DNA from: Pectinophora gossypiella
Lineage: Eukaryota > Arthropoda > Insecta > Lepidoptera > Gelechiidae
Length of the DNA: 64,000 nucleotides
Reading direction: 5' to 3'
Assembly: GCF_024362695.1 (NCBI RefSeq)
Contig: NC_065426.1
Location: 10,570,236 to 10,634,235 of the forward strand
Shown: in pieces, positions 11,395 to 20,771 of the stretch
Position numbering within the stretch: position 1 is the first letter of the stretch
Layout of the letters: each line of letters begins with the position of its first letter
The notes under the pieces: generated by a model
Told to the model about the DNA's origin: nothing
What the model saw: the letters and a program-made list of their open reading frames with translations, nothing else
Database searches by the model: none
Position numbers and translations under genes: made by a program

Positions 11395-11560
11395 TTAACT
11401 TATGATGTACGGTCACGAGCATTAATATGTATACACTTTGGTACCATGTCGCATTAACTTTTTTGACAAATTGAACTGTAAGTCTCAATAAATGTCAAAT
11501 ATGTTAGTGCGACAGAGTCCTAAAGTGGGTACATTATATTGCGCATGACTGTACATTTGA
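11395..11560 (-). mobile_element. MITE-J copy
   Basis: It is bounded by GTACGGTCACGAGCATTAAT on the left and GCATGACTGTAC on the right, with the core AAGTGGGTACATTATATTG, CGACAGAGTCC and TTTTTTGACAAATTGAAC. The plus-strand copies are at 37301-37445 and 45290-45440. Confidence 0.65.
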
Positions 11561-11762
11561 CATACGGACCCCTAAACACTACAGGCACACGCTAACAGCT
11601 CTAAAGCGTGTGTCGTAAGGTCTAATGGAGAAATATTTGCCGTGTGTATTGCTAAACTGTAAAGCTGTTGATAGTCGCCGCAGTGCTCAATTATAGCACG
11701 CAGCTGGTGAGAAAATTGCTATGATATTGAACTGTAGTGCTAATCTATACACAGTAAGATGA

Positions 11763-11935
11763 TTCCGTGCCTCGGAGAGCACGTTAAGCCATTGGTCTCG
11801 GCTATTAGCCGTAAAAAACACCTCCACCAACCCGCACTGGAGCAGCGTGATGGAGTATGCTCCATATCCCCTCCGGTTGATTGACGGAAGACCTGTGTCC
11901 AGCAGTGGGACGTATATAGGCTGTTTATGTTTCCT
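11763..11935 (+). repeat. B2 retroposon
   Basis: The core TCCGTGCCTCGGAGAGCACG leads to the B2 tail (GGCTATTAGCCGTAAAAAAC, CACCAACCCGCACTGGAGC, ending GACGTATATAGGCTGTTTAT). Confidence 0.65.
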
Positions 11936-11996
11936 TTTTGGAAGATAAGAAAATGACAGGTGTAATCGTGAGCTTCCGTTATGTTTGTTTAAAATC

Positions 11997-12282
11997 TTTT
12001 TTTTTGACGTGCTGAAGGCTCTCACCCGGTACAACGTTTAAGACAACAGGCCTGAAGGTGCCCAGTTTGGCCCGAACCTCGGCTCAGGGCGTCGTCTGAG
12101 AGGAGAAATATTTGAAGCGCTGATTGAAGGAAATCGTCGACCACGCCGGCGGGGTCGGTATCGGGGTCCTGAAGTGTTTGTTGCCGCGAGCTGATTGGCT
12201 GCCTCTATGGCTGGAGTAATCGGGTCGTCGGGATCGTATATTACGTCTTTCGGACGCCGATACTTTTCAGTATCGTCCCTAA
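11997..12282 (-). mobile_element. LINE-K 3' copy with TSD TGTTTAAAATC
   Basis: A 286-bp minus-strand insertion lies between TGTTTAAAATC at 11986-11996 and 12283-12293. A T-run (the poly(A) tail in reverse) is at the left end. In reverse it carries an open frame ending at 12038 with DDPIT, EAANQLA, SGPRYRPRRRGRRFPS and APSGLLS, then the 3' UTR. The same peptide ends occur in the copy at 43896-44226, so this is the C-terminus of a LINE protein. I cannot name the clade. Confidence 0.8.
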
Positions 12283-12604
12283 TGTTTAAAATCAAATCTA
12301 TCACGTAGTACCCTTAATTCAGATTTGTCCTCAATCTGTTTTAGGATTTTGAAACAATACCTTTTTAATGGGAGTATGGGACGCAGATATAAATCTTGAT
12401 ATGACATAAAATATTGCAATAAGGAACATAGGAAACAATAGATTGGCACACACTCTCTGATTCACATAAAAACCCATTAAACTCATGATAACTACTCGTA
12501 AACAATGAAATAAAGCATTGTGAAAGATGGAAGATTAATTGAAGAAGTGCTTGTGAATTAAATACCTGTTAAGTACAATTCGTTTCGTAAGTTATAGAAG
12601 TGAT

Positions 12605-12840
12605 CCTATTTGCGCTTCCCATTTGTTCGGCCTAGTAGTTACTGCCATATCACCAATAAGTCACGACAAAAAAAGGGTATTAGGAATAAAAAATAAAGGT
12701 AATTTTGCAGGGCGTATTATACGGGTTTTAGTTTTGACATTTGTTTGCATTGCGCACTTACTTTTATATGCGCAAATGTCAAATTGCAATATTACTTTTT
12801 TAGATGAATTCCTTCGATATGGCCTTTTTAACCCCCCAGA
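12605..12840. repeat. LINE-K fragment followed by MITE-M copy
   Basis: At 12605-12680 CCCATTTGTTCGGCCTAGTAG ends in an A-run (LINE-K 3' end). At about 12690-12840 AAATTGCAATATTAC and TATGGCCTTTTTAAC match the inverse of MITE-M at 34668-34795. Confidence 0.5.
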
Positions 12841-12869
12841 ATATTAAAATTCTAAATTCAAATTTGATA

Positions 12870-13270
12870 TTTCAGGCTCACTGCTATCACGTTGGACTAA
12901 CAGACAGCTCGGTGAGGTGCGGTCACTTCGTTCATCTTGCGTGAGCATATTATGTTATGTTATCCGAAGATGAAATCATTTGTAGGGTTAGTTCAGTCGT
13001 TGAAACTCATTGAAATACTTACTTACTAAATACATTAAGAGCCGTTGGTCCCGGCTATTAGCCGTAAAAACACCTCCACCAACCCGCATTGGAGCAGCGC
13101 TATATGCTCCATACCCCCTCCGGTTGATTGAGGGGAGGCCTGTGCCCAGCAATGGGACGTATATAGGCTGTTTATGTTTATGTTATGTTACATTAAGAGT
13201 GCAGTCTCCGCAATATTCCTAGTTTATTCTACTTACCATTAAAGTCGTGTTAAAAGTTCGTTCTCAATCT
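12870..13270 (+). repeat. SINE-2 fragment and repeat N, split by B2
   Basis: SINE-2 pieces at 12870-12990 (GACAGCTCGGTGAGGTGCGG) run into repeat N (GTCGTTGAAACTCATTG). Repeat N stops at 13041 and resumes at 13190. Confidence 0.6.
13042..13189 (+). mobile_element. B2 retroposon inserted in repeat N, TSD ACATTAAGAG
   Basis: ACATTAAGAG at 13032-13041 and 13190-13199 brackets 148 bp of B2 (starting CCGTTGGTCCCGGC, ending GGACGTATATAGGCTG then TTATGTTATGTT). The copy of repeat N at 1986-2110 lacks the insertion and shows the empty site. The first part of the SINE core is missing, so the copy is 5'-truncated. Confidence 0.8.
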
Positions 13271-13302
13271 AGCAAAGAAGTCTTTTATTGATATTGGTGC
13301 TA

Positions 13303-13590
13303 ATTCCTGTAAACACCATCTAATTTTATTTTAAGTTATATCTGTCACTTTCTTATCCGCCGAAAAGGAAAGGGACGGGTAATCGACAAGCATAAAATTT
13401 ATGGAACACACGTCAATTTTAAGCACAAATCTAAAACAACCGTCTAAAAATTCGCCCGGGTTATTCATTTATTTACTCATTCTTCCTAAAATTAAGAGCT
13501 GTCAATCATCCGTCCCTTTCCTTTTCGGCGGATAAGAAAATGACAGGTATAACTTAAAGTAAAATTAAGAGATGTCTGCAGGAATCGGGG
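13303..13590. mobile_element. MITE-C with internal deletion
   Basis: Both arms are present (GCTAATTCCTGTAAACACC ... GCCGAAAAGGAAAGGGACG and CCTTTTCGGCGGATAAGAAA ... TCTGCAGGAATCG). The core between CCGTCTAAAAATT and CGCCCGGGTTATTC is missing relative to 16333-16612. Confidence 0.65.
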
Positions 13591-14264
13591 CCATTATTTT
13601 ATTTACTTATTTGTTTTTTTCTTTTTTTTTTAAATAACATAAACAGCATACTTCCAGGGCACAGGTCTCTCATTAATCAACCACGCTGTGTTTTTTTTTA
13701 TTATTATTGTTCTGTGTAGGATGTACGTGAGCTTATATTATGTTATATATAATTATTTCACACGTCGTCTAAACAGGTGTTTCACTAGAACGCTCCGAGT
13801 ATCTCCGAGGGCAAAGCATCGCAAACAATCGATACAATACAACAGATCGGATTGTGCAAGTATTGTTCCTTACATTCGGTAATTTCTCACCATTGTTACA
13901 CATCTATTATAGTAACGGTATCATAGACACACGGACACAATCGCCATAGTGCTGTCTTACATGAACTGTCGATAGATTTTGATTTTGCACTGCCCTATTC
14001 CACAGTGGGAAATTGGCGTGAGTATCGTATACAAGTAGCCATACAAGTAAATAGAAATAGAAATGTTTCATTGCGACCATATGTTCGTACACATTGTGGT
14101 GTTGTAAAAATACAGAAGTAAGTATTATAGTATCAACATGGACCCGGTAAGGGCACTACAACTGGTAGAGAGGACAACATACTTAATTATTAGTCAGTGA
14201 TACAATTTATATTTTACATACTATATTTTAACAATATTATTGCACTTATCCACCACTTATTACT
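13591..14264. other. No gene; B2 end at about 13625-13690
   Basis: A minus-strand B2 end (AACATAAACAGCATACTTCC, GGCACAGGTCTCTCATTAA) is visible. The open frames around it (13688-13882 and 13907-14092) have no recognisable content. Confidence 0.4.
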
Positions 14265-14445
14265 TTCCGTGCTTCAGAAAGCACGTTAAGCCGTTGGTCC
14301 CGGCTGCATTAGCAGTCAGTTATTAACATACCTAACCATCAATCCGCACTGGGCCCGCGTGATGGTTTAAGGCCCGATCTCCCTATCCATCCATAGGGAA
14401 GGCCCGTGCCCCAGCAGTGGGGACGTTAATGGGCTGATGATGATG
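14265..14445 (+). repeat. SINE-3 body, 5S head lost
   Basis: It starts inside the shared core (TCCGTGCTTCAGAAAGCACG) and continues with the SINE-3 body (GGCTGCATTAGCAGTC, CAATCCGCACTGGGCCCGCG, CCCCAGCAGTGGGGACG). It ends in a (TGA)n tail at 14433-14446. Confidence 0.7.
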
Positions 14446-14537
14446 ATATATTTTAAGTATTGTTTTATATGTTTACTATGATTTAATTTAAAAAATGTTA
14501 TTAAGAATATTCATTTTAATTTATCATTATATACTCG

Positions 14538-14640
14538 ATATTGACATCGTAACCAATACGGAGGGAGATGATTCAGACCACGATTCTGAGTTGATATCAA
14601 GAGGATTTTCCTATAGAAAATTCATGATAATTTTCTTCTT
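14538..14640. repeat. MITE-G, single arm
   Basis: ACATCGTAACCAATACGGAG and GATTCTGAGTTGATATCAAG match the arm of the intact copies at 51640-51875 and 40163-40397. The opposing arm is absent. Confidence 0.55.
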
Positions 14641-14724
14641 CTTCTAATCCTTTTATCTCCTGTTGTGATGCAGGGCTCCAACAACAGATTTCCACTCCAC
14701 TTCATACATAAAACCTTGTTTTGT

Positions 14725-14790
14725 ACAGACACTACACATAGACATTATCGTACACGCGCATCTGTGTGCGTGACGTCTGACGCATGCAAT
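14725..14790 (-). repeat. Unfilled paralogue of the 43896-44226 LINE-K target
   Basis: GACACTACACATAGACATTA followed by TCGTACACGCGCATCTGTG is the reverse of the sequence that flanks LINE-K at 43896-44226, joined here without an insert. It belongs to a dispersed repeat present at both places. Confidence 0.6.
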
Positions 14791-15028
14791 TGAAGACTAA
14801 AGACCGACAGAGGGTGAGGTAAGCCTAAATCAGCCGCTGGTGGGGAGCGGAGAGTTCCCGTTCTGTTCCATGCTATAGCGATGTCGATAGTATCGATAGT
14901 CATACAACACTAAATAACACCACCAACAAGACAATGTGCTTGCTAACGCTGTAAAGGGTTTTTATCTCAGCATAACAAGCGGTTGCAGAGAACTGTGGTG
15001 GAGTACGCCCCGTATACTTGTTGGAAAA
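14791..15028. other. No gene recognised
   Basis: It contains GAGGTAAGCC ... GGTGGGGAGCGGAGAG, a short block that recurs near 59785 and 19145. Nothing coding is supported. Confidence 0.35.
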
Positions 15029-15450
15029 TTAAAGTTCCGTAATTAGGGTACTTACATTTGGAGCGAGAGACGTTTCGGACACAGAGAGACAGAGAGAAGT
15101 TGGAAGCGTTTGAGATGTGGTGTTGGCGAAGGATGGAGGGTATAAGCTGGACTGAAACGCTGTCAAAGGAAAAAGTGCTAGAAAATTGTTGAAGAAAGGA
15201 GAACCATAATGAAGACTATAGAGAACCGGAGAGGAAATATGATTGGCCACCTGATACGACACGATTCATTTATGACAAACATCATAGAAGGAAAAATTGA
15301 AGGGAAGAGAGGAAGGGGTTGACCTAGGAGAACATTTATGAAACAAATAAAAGAGAAGGTGCAGGTCGTGTCGTATCAGGAGGTGAAGGATTTGGTGGGA
15401 AGAAGAGAGGAGTGACGATTACTCCACCGACAAGACCGCAGCTCTTAAGT
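15029..15450 (+). pseudogene. LINE-L 3' coding relic (reverse transcriptase C-terminus)
   Basis: Broken plus-strand frames read through the C-terminal tail of a LINE reverse-transcriptase polyprotein, with pieces such as EGKIEGKRGRG-like, MKQIKEK and SYQEVKDLVGRREE, interrupted by shifts and stops. It ends with the LINE-L 3' block near 15425. Similar 3' parts at 40610-40900 (plus), 34975-35165 and 42655-42735 (minus) define the family. It is a dead, 5'-truncated copy. The clade is not assigned. Confidence 0.65.
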
Positions 15451-15654
15451 AAAAAAAGAGAGAATTAGGGTACAGTACTCCATCTATTATATTATTAGTA
15501 GATTTGATTCTGTCGTACTGCGTAAGCAGCCAAGATGGCGATCCCCGATTGGTGGCTCACATGAAGTTCGGCAGGCCGATTGAATGAATGATTTGACACT
15601 TTATCGGTGACAAGTCAGTCCAATATGTTTCCTCCATTCACAGCGTAACATAAG

Positions 15655-15790
15655 CTCAGGTAAGGAGTACGTCCATCGCAAGATTCTAACAGACACATCG
15701 GTGAGGTGTGGGTACTTACCACACCTCACCGATGTGTCTGTTAGAATGTGACAGGTGAGACGTATCGCCGTCTATTGGTCGAGCTGCGTT
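15655..15790. repeat. SINE-2 ends forming a 65-bp hairpin
   Basis: ATTCTAACAGACACATCGG ... GTGTGG at about 15683-15711 is followed after a 7-base spacer by its exact inverse ending near 15747. The arms are SINE-2 body (CGGTGAGGTGTGG). The right side continues into GTATCGCCGTCTATTGG, so the SINE-2 body continues beyond the fold-back. Confidence 0.65.
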
Positions 15791-16060
15791 TCAGAAGCAA
15801 GCTGTGACTTCTTTCTTTCTTTCTTTCTTTCATTCATAAATTCAAAATGTATCTGTAAGAAATAAACCAGCAAAACTAAGGTTGAATCTATCTTTTCGCT
15901 TGGAAGATTTCAATATTATTTATATCGCATTGTCGTGTTATAATGTCGGTTCGGTTCTCATGCGTGTTTATACGAAATCAATCTGATAATATTTTTACTC
16001 TCACGGCTATAAATGGGAGTAAAAATTCACATGAAAAATTGGTAAGAAATTAAAACAAGA
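15791..16060. other. No gene; short (TTTC)n run at 15811-15830
   Basis: A short TTTC microsatellite is present. Nothing else is recognised. Confidence 0.4.
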
Positions 16061-16062
16061 CC

Positions 16063-16332
16063 TTGATCACGCGAAATAAGTCACCATCATCATCATCATT
16101 ATCAGCCGTACGACGCCCACTGTTGAGCATAGGCCTCCCCCAAGGATCTCCACGACGATCGGTCCTGTGCTGCTCGCATCCAGCGGCTTCCCGCGACCTT
16201 CACCAGATCGTCGGTCCACGGACCTACCCACTGAGCGTCGTCCGACACCTGGTCGCCATTCGAGAACCTTTCCGCCCCAGCGGCCATCGGTTCTCCTCGC
16301 TATGTGTCCTGCCCACTGCCACTTCAGCTTGG
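16063..16332 (-). pseudogene. LINE-W 3' coding relic (reverse transcriptase C-terminus)
   Basis: The minus frame reads AKLKWQWAGHIARRTDGRWG, then LEWRPG, VGRRSVGR, KPLDASSTG-type sequence, shifted relative to the better copy at 44505-44768 (RRTDGRWGGRVLEWRP, RWMRAAQDRSSWRSLGE). This is the C-terminus of a LINE reverse-transcriptase polyprotein common in insect genomes. The left end is a (TGATGATGATGA) tail in reverse. It is 5'-truncated and frameshifted. Confidence 0.75.
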
Positions 16333-16612
16333 CATGGAACACACGTCAATTTTAAGCACAAATCTAAAACAACCGTCTAAAAATTTTACATTGGCTAATA
16401 ACCCGTCAGAATTAAGTTGACAGCACACGTCAAACGGTTTGCATACTAGCGAGATACCTGTTTGATTCGCCCGGGTTATTCATTAATTTACTCATTCTTC
16501 CTAAAATTAAGAGCTGTCAATCATCCGTCCCTTTCCTTTTCGGCGGATAAGAAAATGACAGATATAACTTAAAGTAAAATTAGGAGGTGTCTGCAGGAAT
16601 CGGGGCCATTGT
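16333..16612. mobile_element. MITE-C lacking its left arm
   Basis: It begins at GGAACACACGTCAATTTTAAG and runs through the core (GGCTAATAACCCGTCAG, TTTGATTCGCCCGGGTTATTC) to the right arm (CTTTTCGGCGGATAAGAAA, GGTGTCTGCAGGAATCGGGG). The left arm is replaced by the end of LINE-W. Confidence 0.65.
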
Positions 16613-17182
16613 TGATATACTATACAATATCACAAAGAATCAATTCAATTTATAAACAAATACGTAGGTATCGTAGAATAACGGCTTTAATCTACGTCTA
16701 GCCAGATCGATTTACAAATCCCATAATATTGATCGAACTATCGCTATTGTTTATAAAATACGCGACGGTTTAATGTAAACAGTATAGTGAAGGCGGCGTG
16801 ATACAAACAGAACGCCTAAACTGCTGGACCGATTTGGATAAAAATTGGCGCTTAGTTTTAAACCCATAGACGGGCATAAAAATGTATCTCTCCTTCCGAG
16901 AAACTGTGAAAGGCATACGTACAATACAAGACATAAAAATAAAATTGCGATTCAAAATTCTAGATTAAGTAAAATAAATTCATTTTTTTGGGGGCTATAT
17001 TTAAAATTTGTCAGAAAATAAATTTAAAGCTCATGTGAAGCTTACTTTATGTAAAAAAGCTTATTATAAGATTAATAACTACCTAAATGATAAAAATGTC
17101 TGGTATTGAATGTGTTCCTCTAGTTTAAATAACTTGTAATGTATACTCTCATTGGTTTTTCCACTGAATTCCACTTTGAGTT
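16613..17182. other. No gene recognised
   Basis: AT-rich. The minus-strand frame at 16770-16955 has no identifiable content. Confidence 0.4.
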
Positions 17183-17194
17183 CATGTTTGCATC

Positions 17195-17290
17195 TTTTTT
17201 TTTTTTTGACGTGACTTATTGTAGATTTGCCGCAGATGGCATTAACTACTTGGCCGGACAAATGGGGAGCGCTGAAGGCTCTCACCCGGG
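17195..17290 (-). mobile_element. LINE-K, 96-bp truncated copy with TSD CATGTTTGCATC
   Basis: CATGTTTGCATC at 17183-17194 and 17291-17302 flanks 96 bp of LINE-K 3' end. A 13-base T-run is at the left, then TGACGTGACTTATTGTAGA ... GAAGGCTCTCACCCGGG. It is inserted in reverse orientation. Confidence 0.88.
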
Positions 17291-17317
17291 CATGTTTGCA
17301 TCATCGATATTGATATC

Positions 17318-17805
17318 ACATGGTTTTTCCGTGGTCCATTGTTTGAGTGTTGTGCTGACGATCCGGAGGCCCCGGGTTCGAATCCCGGTGGGGACAAATC
17401 ACTTTGTGATCCCTAGTTTGGTTGGGACATTACAGGCTGATCACCTGATTGTTCAAAAGTAGATGATCCGTGCTTCGGAAGGCACGTTAAGCCGTTGGTT
17501 TCGGATTACTTACTGATGTAAGTACGTAGTCGTTACATGAGTTATGTCAAAGGCCTAGAGCGGTTCAGTAATAAATAACCCTGTTATTATCATAATTAAA
17601 GCACATAATAACGGGTTCTTACCGCGTTTAAATGGGGATATGAGACTCCCGATATTTCGACACTGTTGCAAGTGCCATGATCACGGGATGACTGATGAGA
17701 TTGGAGTGGAGTATCAGGAGTCTCATATCCCCGTTTAAACGCGGTAAGAACCCGTTATTATGTGCTTTAATTAAAATAACCCTGACACATGATAGAAGAA
17801 GGAGA
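17318..17805 (+). repeat. SINE-1 with tRNA-like head, split by P
   Basis: The head has GTGGTCCATTG and the B-box-like GGGTTCGAATCCC. The body (CACTTTGTGATCCCTAGTTTGG), core (17467-17504) and tail follow, interrupted at AAATAACCCTG by the P insertion and resumed at 17774 (AAATAACCCTGACAC, ATAGAAGAAGG). Confidence 0.75.
17584..17773 (-). mobile_element. P insertion: inverted-repeat, Penelope-like, TSD AAATAACCCTG
   Basis: AAATAACCCTG at 17573-17583 and 17774-17784 brackets 190 bp. About 55 bp at each end are inverted repeats (AAGCACATAATAACGGG, TTCTTACCGCGTTTAAA). The reverse strand middle has ACAGTGTCGAAATATCGGG. One end carries TAATTATGATAATAA. An 11-bp TSD with inverted terminal blocks fits a Penelope-like retroelement better than a DNA MITE, but no coding part is present, so the class is inferred. 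Confidence 0.6.
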
Positions 17806-18374
17806 CATGGTTTCCAGGATAGGCTCGCCCCCTATTACATGAGACTTAAATATAGCTGGCGAGGAGTAGGTGTGATAGTAGGTATACACCTCTGCCTACA
17901 ACTTCAGGGATACGGGCGTGATTCTATATCTATTATGTTAAAATTAAAACCAAAGTTCAAGCCAAGTCACAGGCGAAATGCTAATCATTACTTTCTCCTA
18001 TTTTCCTAGCCGTAAGTTGATGACTCCTCACCACAGAGTTGCAAGCCTGCTGTCCGCTGCGTTGCAGTGTCAGCCAATCAACGCTCACCTCACGTGCGCA
18101 GGAGTCGGGCGTGAGACCGCGCCGGTTCACACTCACGTCCCGACTATACTATCAGTGTTGTAGCTTCTTTGCGTCATTGTCTTTGATTTGATGACAGATT
18201 GTTATTGTAGGTACTGTAGAAATAGAAACTTGACACTCAAATACTCTCAATAAGTGCGCATGACCATACTTTGAAAAAAAAATGAATACTTTCCAATGTG
18301 ATGATTGCTAACACGGTTAACCCTATTAACCCTTTAAGGATTATACGTAGACGCAATTTAGCGGCACATAATAA
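17806..18374. other. No gene recognised
   Basis: A GC-richer patch at about 18040-18150 shows no splice or start context I can use. Confidence 0.4.
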
Positions 18375-18705
18375 GGATAAGAATCAATGAATGAATAGCC
18401 CGGGCGAATAAAATAGGCATCATAATTCCGTCAATATAAAATTAGGGAGGGCTTTATAAATTTCTTCCTAAAATTGACGTAAATTTTATGCCTGTCGATT
18501 GCCTGTGCCTTTCTTTTTCAGTGGATAAGAAAATAACAGGTATAACTTGAAATAAAATTGGATGGTGTGTACAGTCATGAGCAATATCATGTACCCACTT
18601 AAGAACCCTGTCGTACTATCATATTTGACATTTAAAGAGACTTACGGTTTAATTTGTCAAAAAAGTTGATGTGATATTTCAAAGTGAATAATCACCGTAC
18701 AGGAA
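18375..18705. repeat. MITE-C fragment followed by MITE-J fragment
   Basis: At 18390-18560 AGCCCGGGCGAATAAAATAGG and ATAAGAAAATAACAGG are MITE-C pieces. At 18572-18705 CAGTCATGAGCAATATCATG and CCCACTTAAGAACCCTGTCG are MITE-J. Confidence 0.55.
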
Positions 18706-19254
18706 TTAGCACCATTCTCTCAGACAGCTTTTCAAATTACCAATGTTAATTCTAAACTACTTCGCTAGTTCGTAATTTAAACTCGGAACTTGCGTATAAC
18801 ATAACTTTTCACTCTTGGGAGGGAATCAAATGGAAACATTTCAATGAAGCTACCAGACCGTTTAAATATATGCGCGGAGTCTCCATTATTGTTCCTGAGA
18901 ACATGTAACTTTTCCGCATTTTTCCTAGCATAATTATACGTTGAAACAGCGTTACTTTGTCACGTTTTTTTGATAAAGGAATGTTATTGATACGTGTACG
19001 TAGTCTACGTGAAGATAATGAAGATGCCAATTGAGATAACAGATGTAAGTTATGCGATGAAAAACGTGTTGAAAAGCTCAGAAACTGTTTTGAAAAGTCG
19101 AACTGTTACGCGTGACAAGCGGTTACTATTTTATCTCTCGAAAGGGGGTGAGGTCGGCGTGTAGGGAATTGTTGGGGGGCGGAGGGTTACCGTTCTATAT
19201 GTAGTATTATTCTTTATTCTATGCTGTTGGTCCCGAGTCCCGAGTGTCGATGTT
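18706..19254. other. No gene recognised
   Basis: The minus frame 18809-19030 (73 codons) shows no known domain and no splice evidence. Confidence 0.4.
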
Positions 19255-19700
19255 CTTAGAAAAGGTTCAATACGATCTACTATGCAGCGGTAAACGCGCT
19301 CGGTCTGCGATTGTTGAAGTTAAGCAACTTTCGCAAAGGCCGGTCATAGGATGGGTGACCACAAAAAAAAACATCTCGAGCTCCTCCGTGCTTCGGAAGG
19401 CACGTTAAGCCGTGGGTCCCGGCTGCATTAGCAGTCGTTAATAACCATCAATCCGCACTGGGCCCGCGTGATGGTTTAAGGCCCGATCTCCCTATCCATC
19501 CATAGGGAAGGCCCGTGCCCCAGCAGTGGGGACGTTAATCCGATATAAACGATCTACTTTGAACCGGCGTGCGAATAACCGATTGATAAATGTGGAAGAA
19601 ACAAGAGAAGTGTGTCAAGATCGAAGCAAATGTAATTTCATAGCCTCTGCTTACCCCGGTGGGAAATAGGCGTGAGTTTACGTAAGTATGTACGGTCCCA
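19255..19700 (+). pseudogene. LINE-N 3' relic, interrupted by SINE-3
   Basis: TTAGAAAAGGTTCAATACG, then after the insertion GAAGAAACAAGAGAAGTGTG and CCGGTGGGAAATAGGCGTG, match the LINE-N coding tail at 62850-63055 (RPRMTYIGQIGDVL, STLKRL, EAREVCQ). It is a decayed plus-strand copy. Confidence 0.6.
19282..19548 (+). mobile_element. SINE-3, 5S rRNA-headed, TSD ACGATCTACT
   Basis: ACGATCTACT occurs at 19272-19281 and 19549-19558. Inside, TGAAGTTAAGCAAC (about 19314-19327) and GGATGGGTGACCAC (about 19349-19362) match the internal-promoter region of eukaryotic 5S rRNA, so the head is 5S-derived. It is followed by an A-run, the shared core (19385-19422) and the body GCATTAGCAGTCGTTAATAA ... CCCGTGCCCCAGCAGTGGGG. 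5S-headed SINEs are called the SINE3 class. The head is far too diverged and short to be a working 5S gene. Confidence 0.82.
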
Positions 19701-19719
19701 AATATCTTCTCTCGTGTGG

Positions 19720-19925
19720 GTTGTGAGGGTGGAAGTCCCGTGGTACACCGACTTGCTTTTCAAATGGAGAACGCGAGTTCGAACCCCGGTACCAAACTTG
19801 CACCAATGTGTTATTAATTTATCTTAAATGCAGTATTCACTAAAACAGTTGGCTCGATCATTATACACGACGATACAGCTCACCACATATTAGGTGTGGG
19901 TGCTTATATTCAATATTCTTTATTT
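19720..19925 (+). repeat. SINE-2 with tRNA-like head
   Basis: The head has GGTACACCGACTTGCTTTTC and the B-box-like GAGTTCGAACCCCGGTACC. The body has GCACCAATGTGTTATTAATT, CAGTTGGCTCGATC and TTAGGTGTGGGTG. Confidence 0.65.
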
Positions 19926-20767
19926 GCATACTATGATGGTATACAAGTTTGTAAGTTACATTATGAGTTTCACATCATAGACCCTTTCGGGCACAACAAA
20001 ATAGAAGTTTAAAAGAGAGAAGGAAGCTTTTCACTAGTGCTGTATTAACATTTATTAATTAGAAATTATTTTATTTTTTTAATAAAGATAGGCAGTTTAT
20101 TATAAATTTTGATGGACATCACATATGGGCTAGAAGAATGCAGGACGAGTCTAGATATAGGTAAATTTAATATTTTTCCATGACGGAATGTGTATTTTAC
20201 AGGGAGATCTTCGCGACGTTTAAAAAAATCTTGGTATTTACGAACAAATTTACAAATTTCACGAATGTACCTCTGCCTACCCCAATTGGTATATAGTCGT
20301 GAGCATATGTTATGTATGTAATGAGAGAAAAGGGTACGTCATCCGTAAATTCGCGTACTTTCATGCATTATTTAAGTTAAACAACTTTCTCTTATGTAAC
20401 AAGCGTTTTATGCAAACCGTAGTTACTTGACCACTCCTCATTCTGATGGTATCGTACTGATAATCAACGTTTCATCATCTTTCATCGTCGAATTACGTAA
20501 ATGAGTATATTTGATTGTTATCTTTTGAAACGGAAATCTTTCGCTACCTATAGGAAACGGTAGGTGAATAGAAAAGGTGTTATGAAAATGATATGTTTCA
20601 GAAAATTTATAAAGTGGTGTTTACCTGAAGGGCACAGCTAGATGTTATAGACCGGTGAGCATGAGACAAAGAAAACTCCCTTTGAATTTGTACACTGTAT
20701 AATTTTAAATATACAAATTTAATTATCCATAGGTAGGTAGAAACCCTATGGAGGGAGACAGGTCGCG
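19926..20767. other. No gene; remnant SINE/LINE tails
   Basis: AATATTCTTTATTTGCATAC at about 19929 and CTGCCTACCCCAATTGGTAT at about 20273 are repeat ends. The rest is AT-rich and unassigned. It runs up to the CTTT target duplication of the LTR element. Confidence 0.4.
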
Positions 20768-20771
20768 CTTT

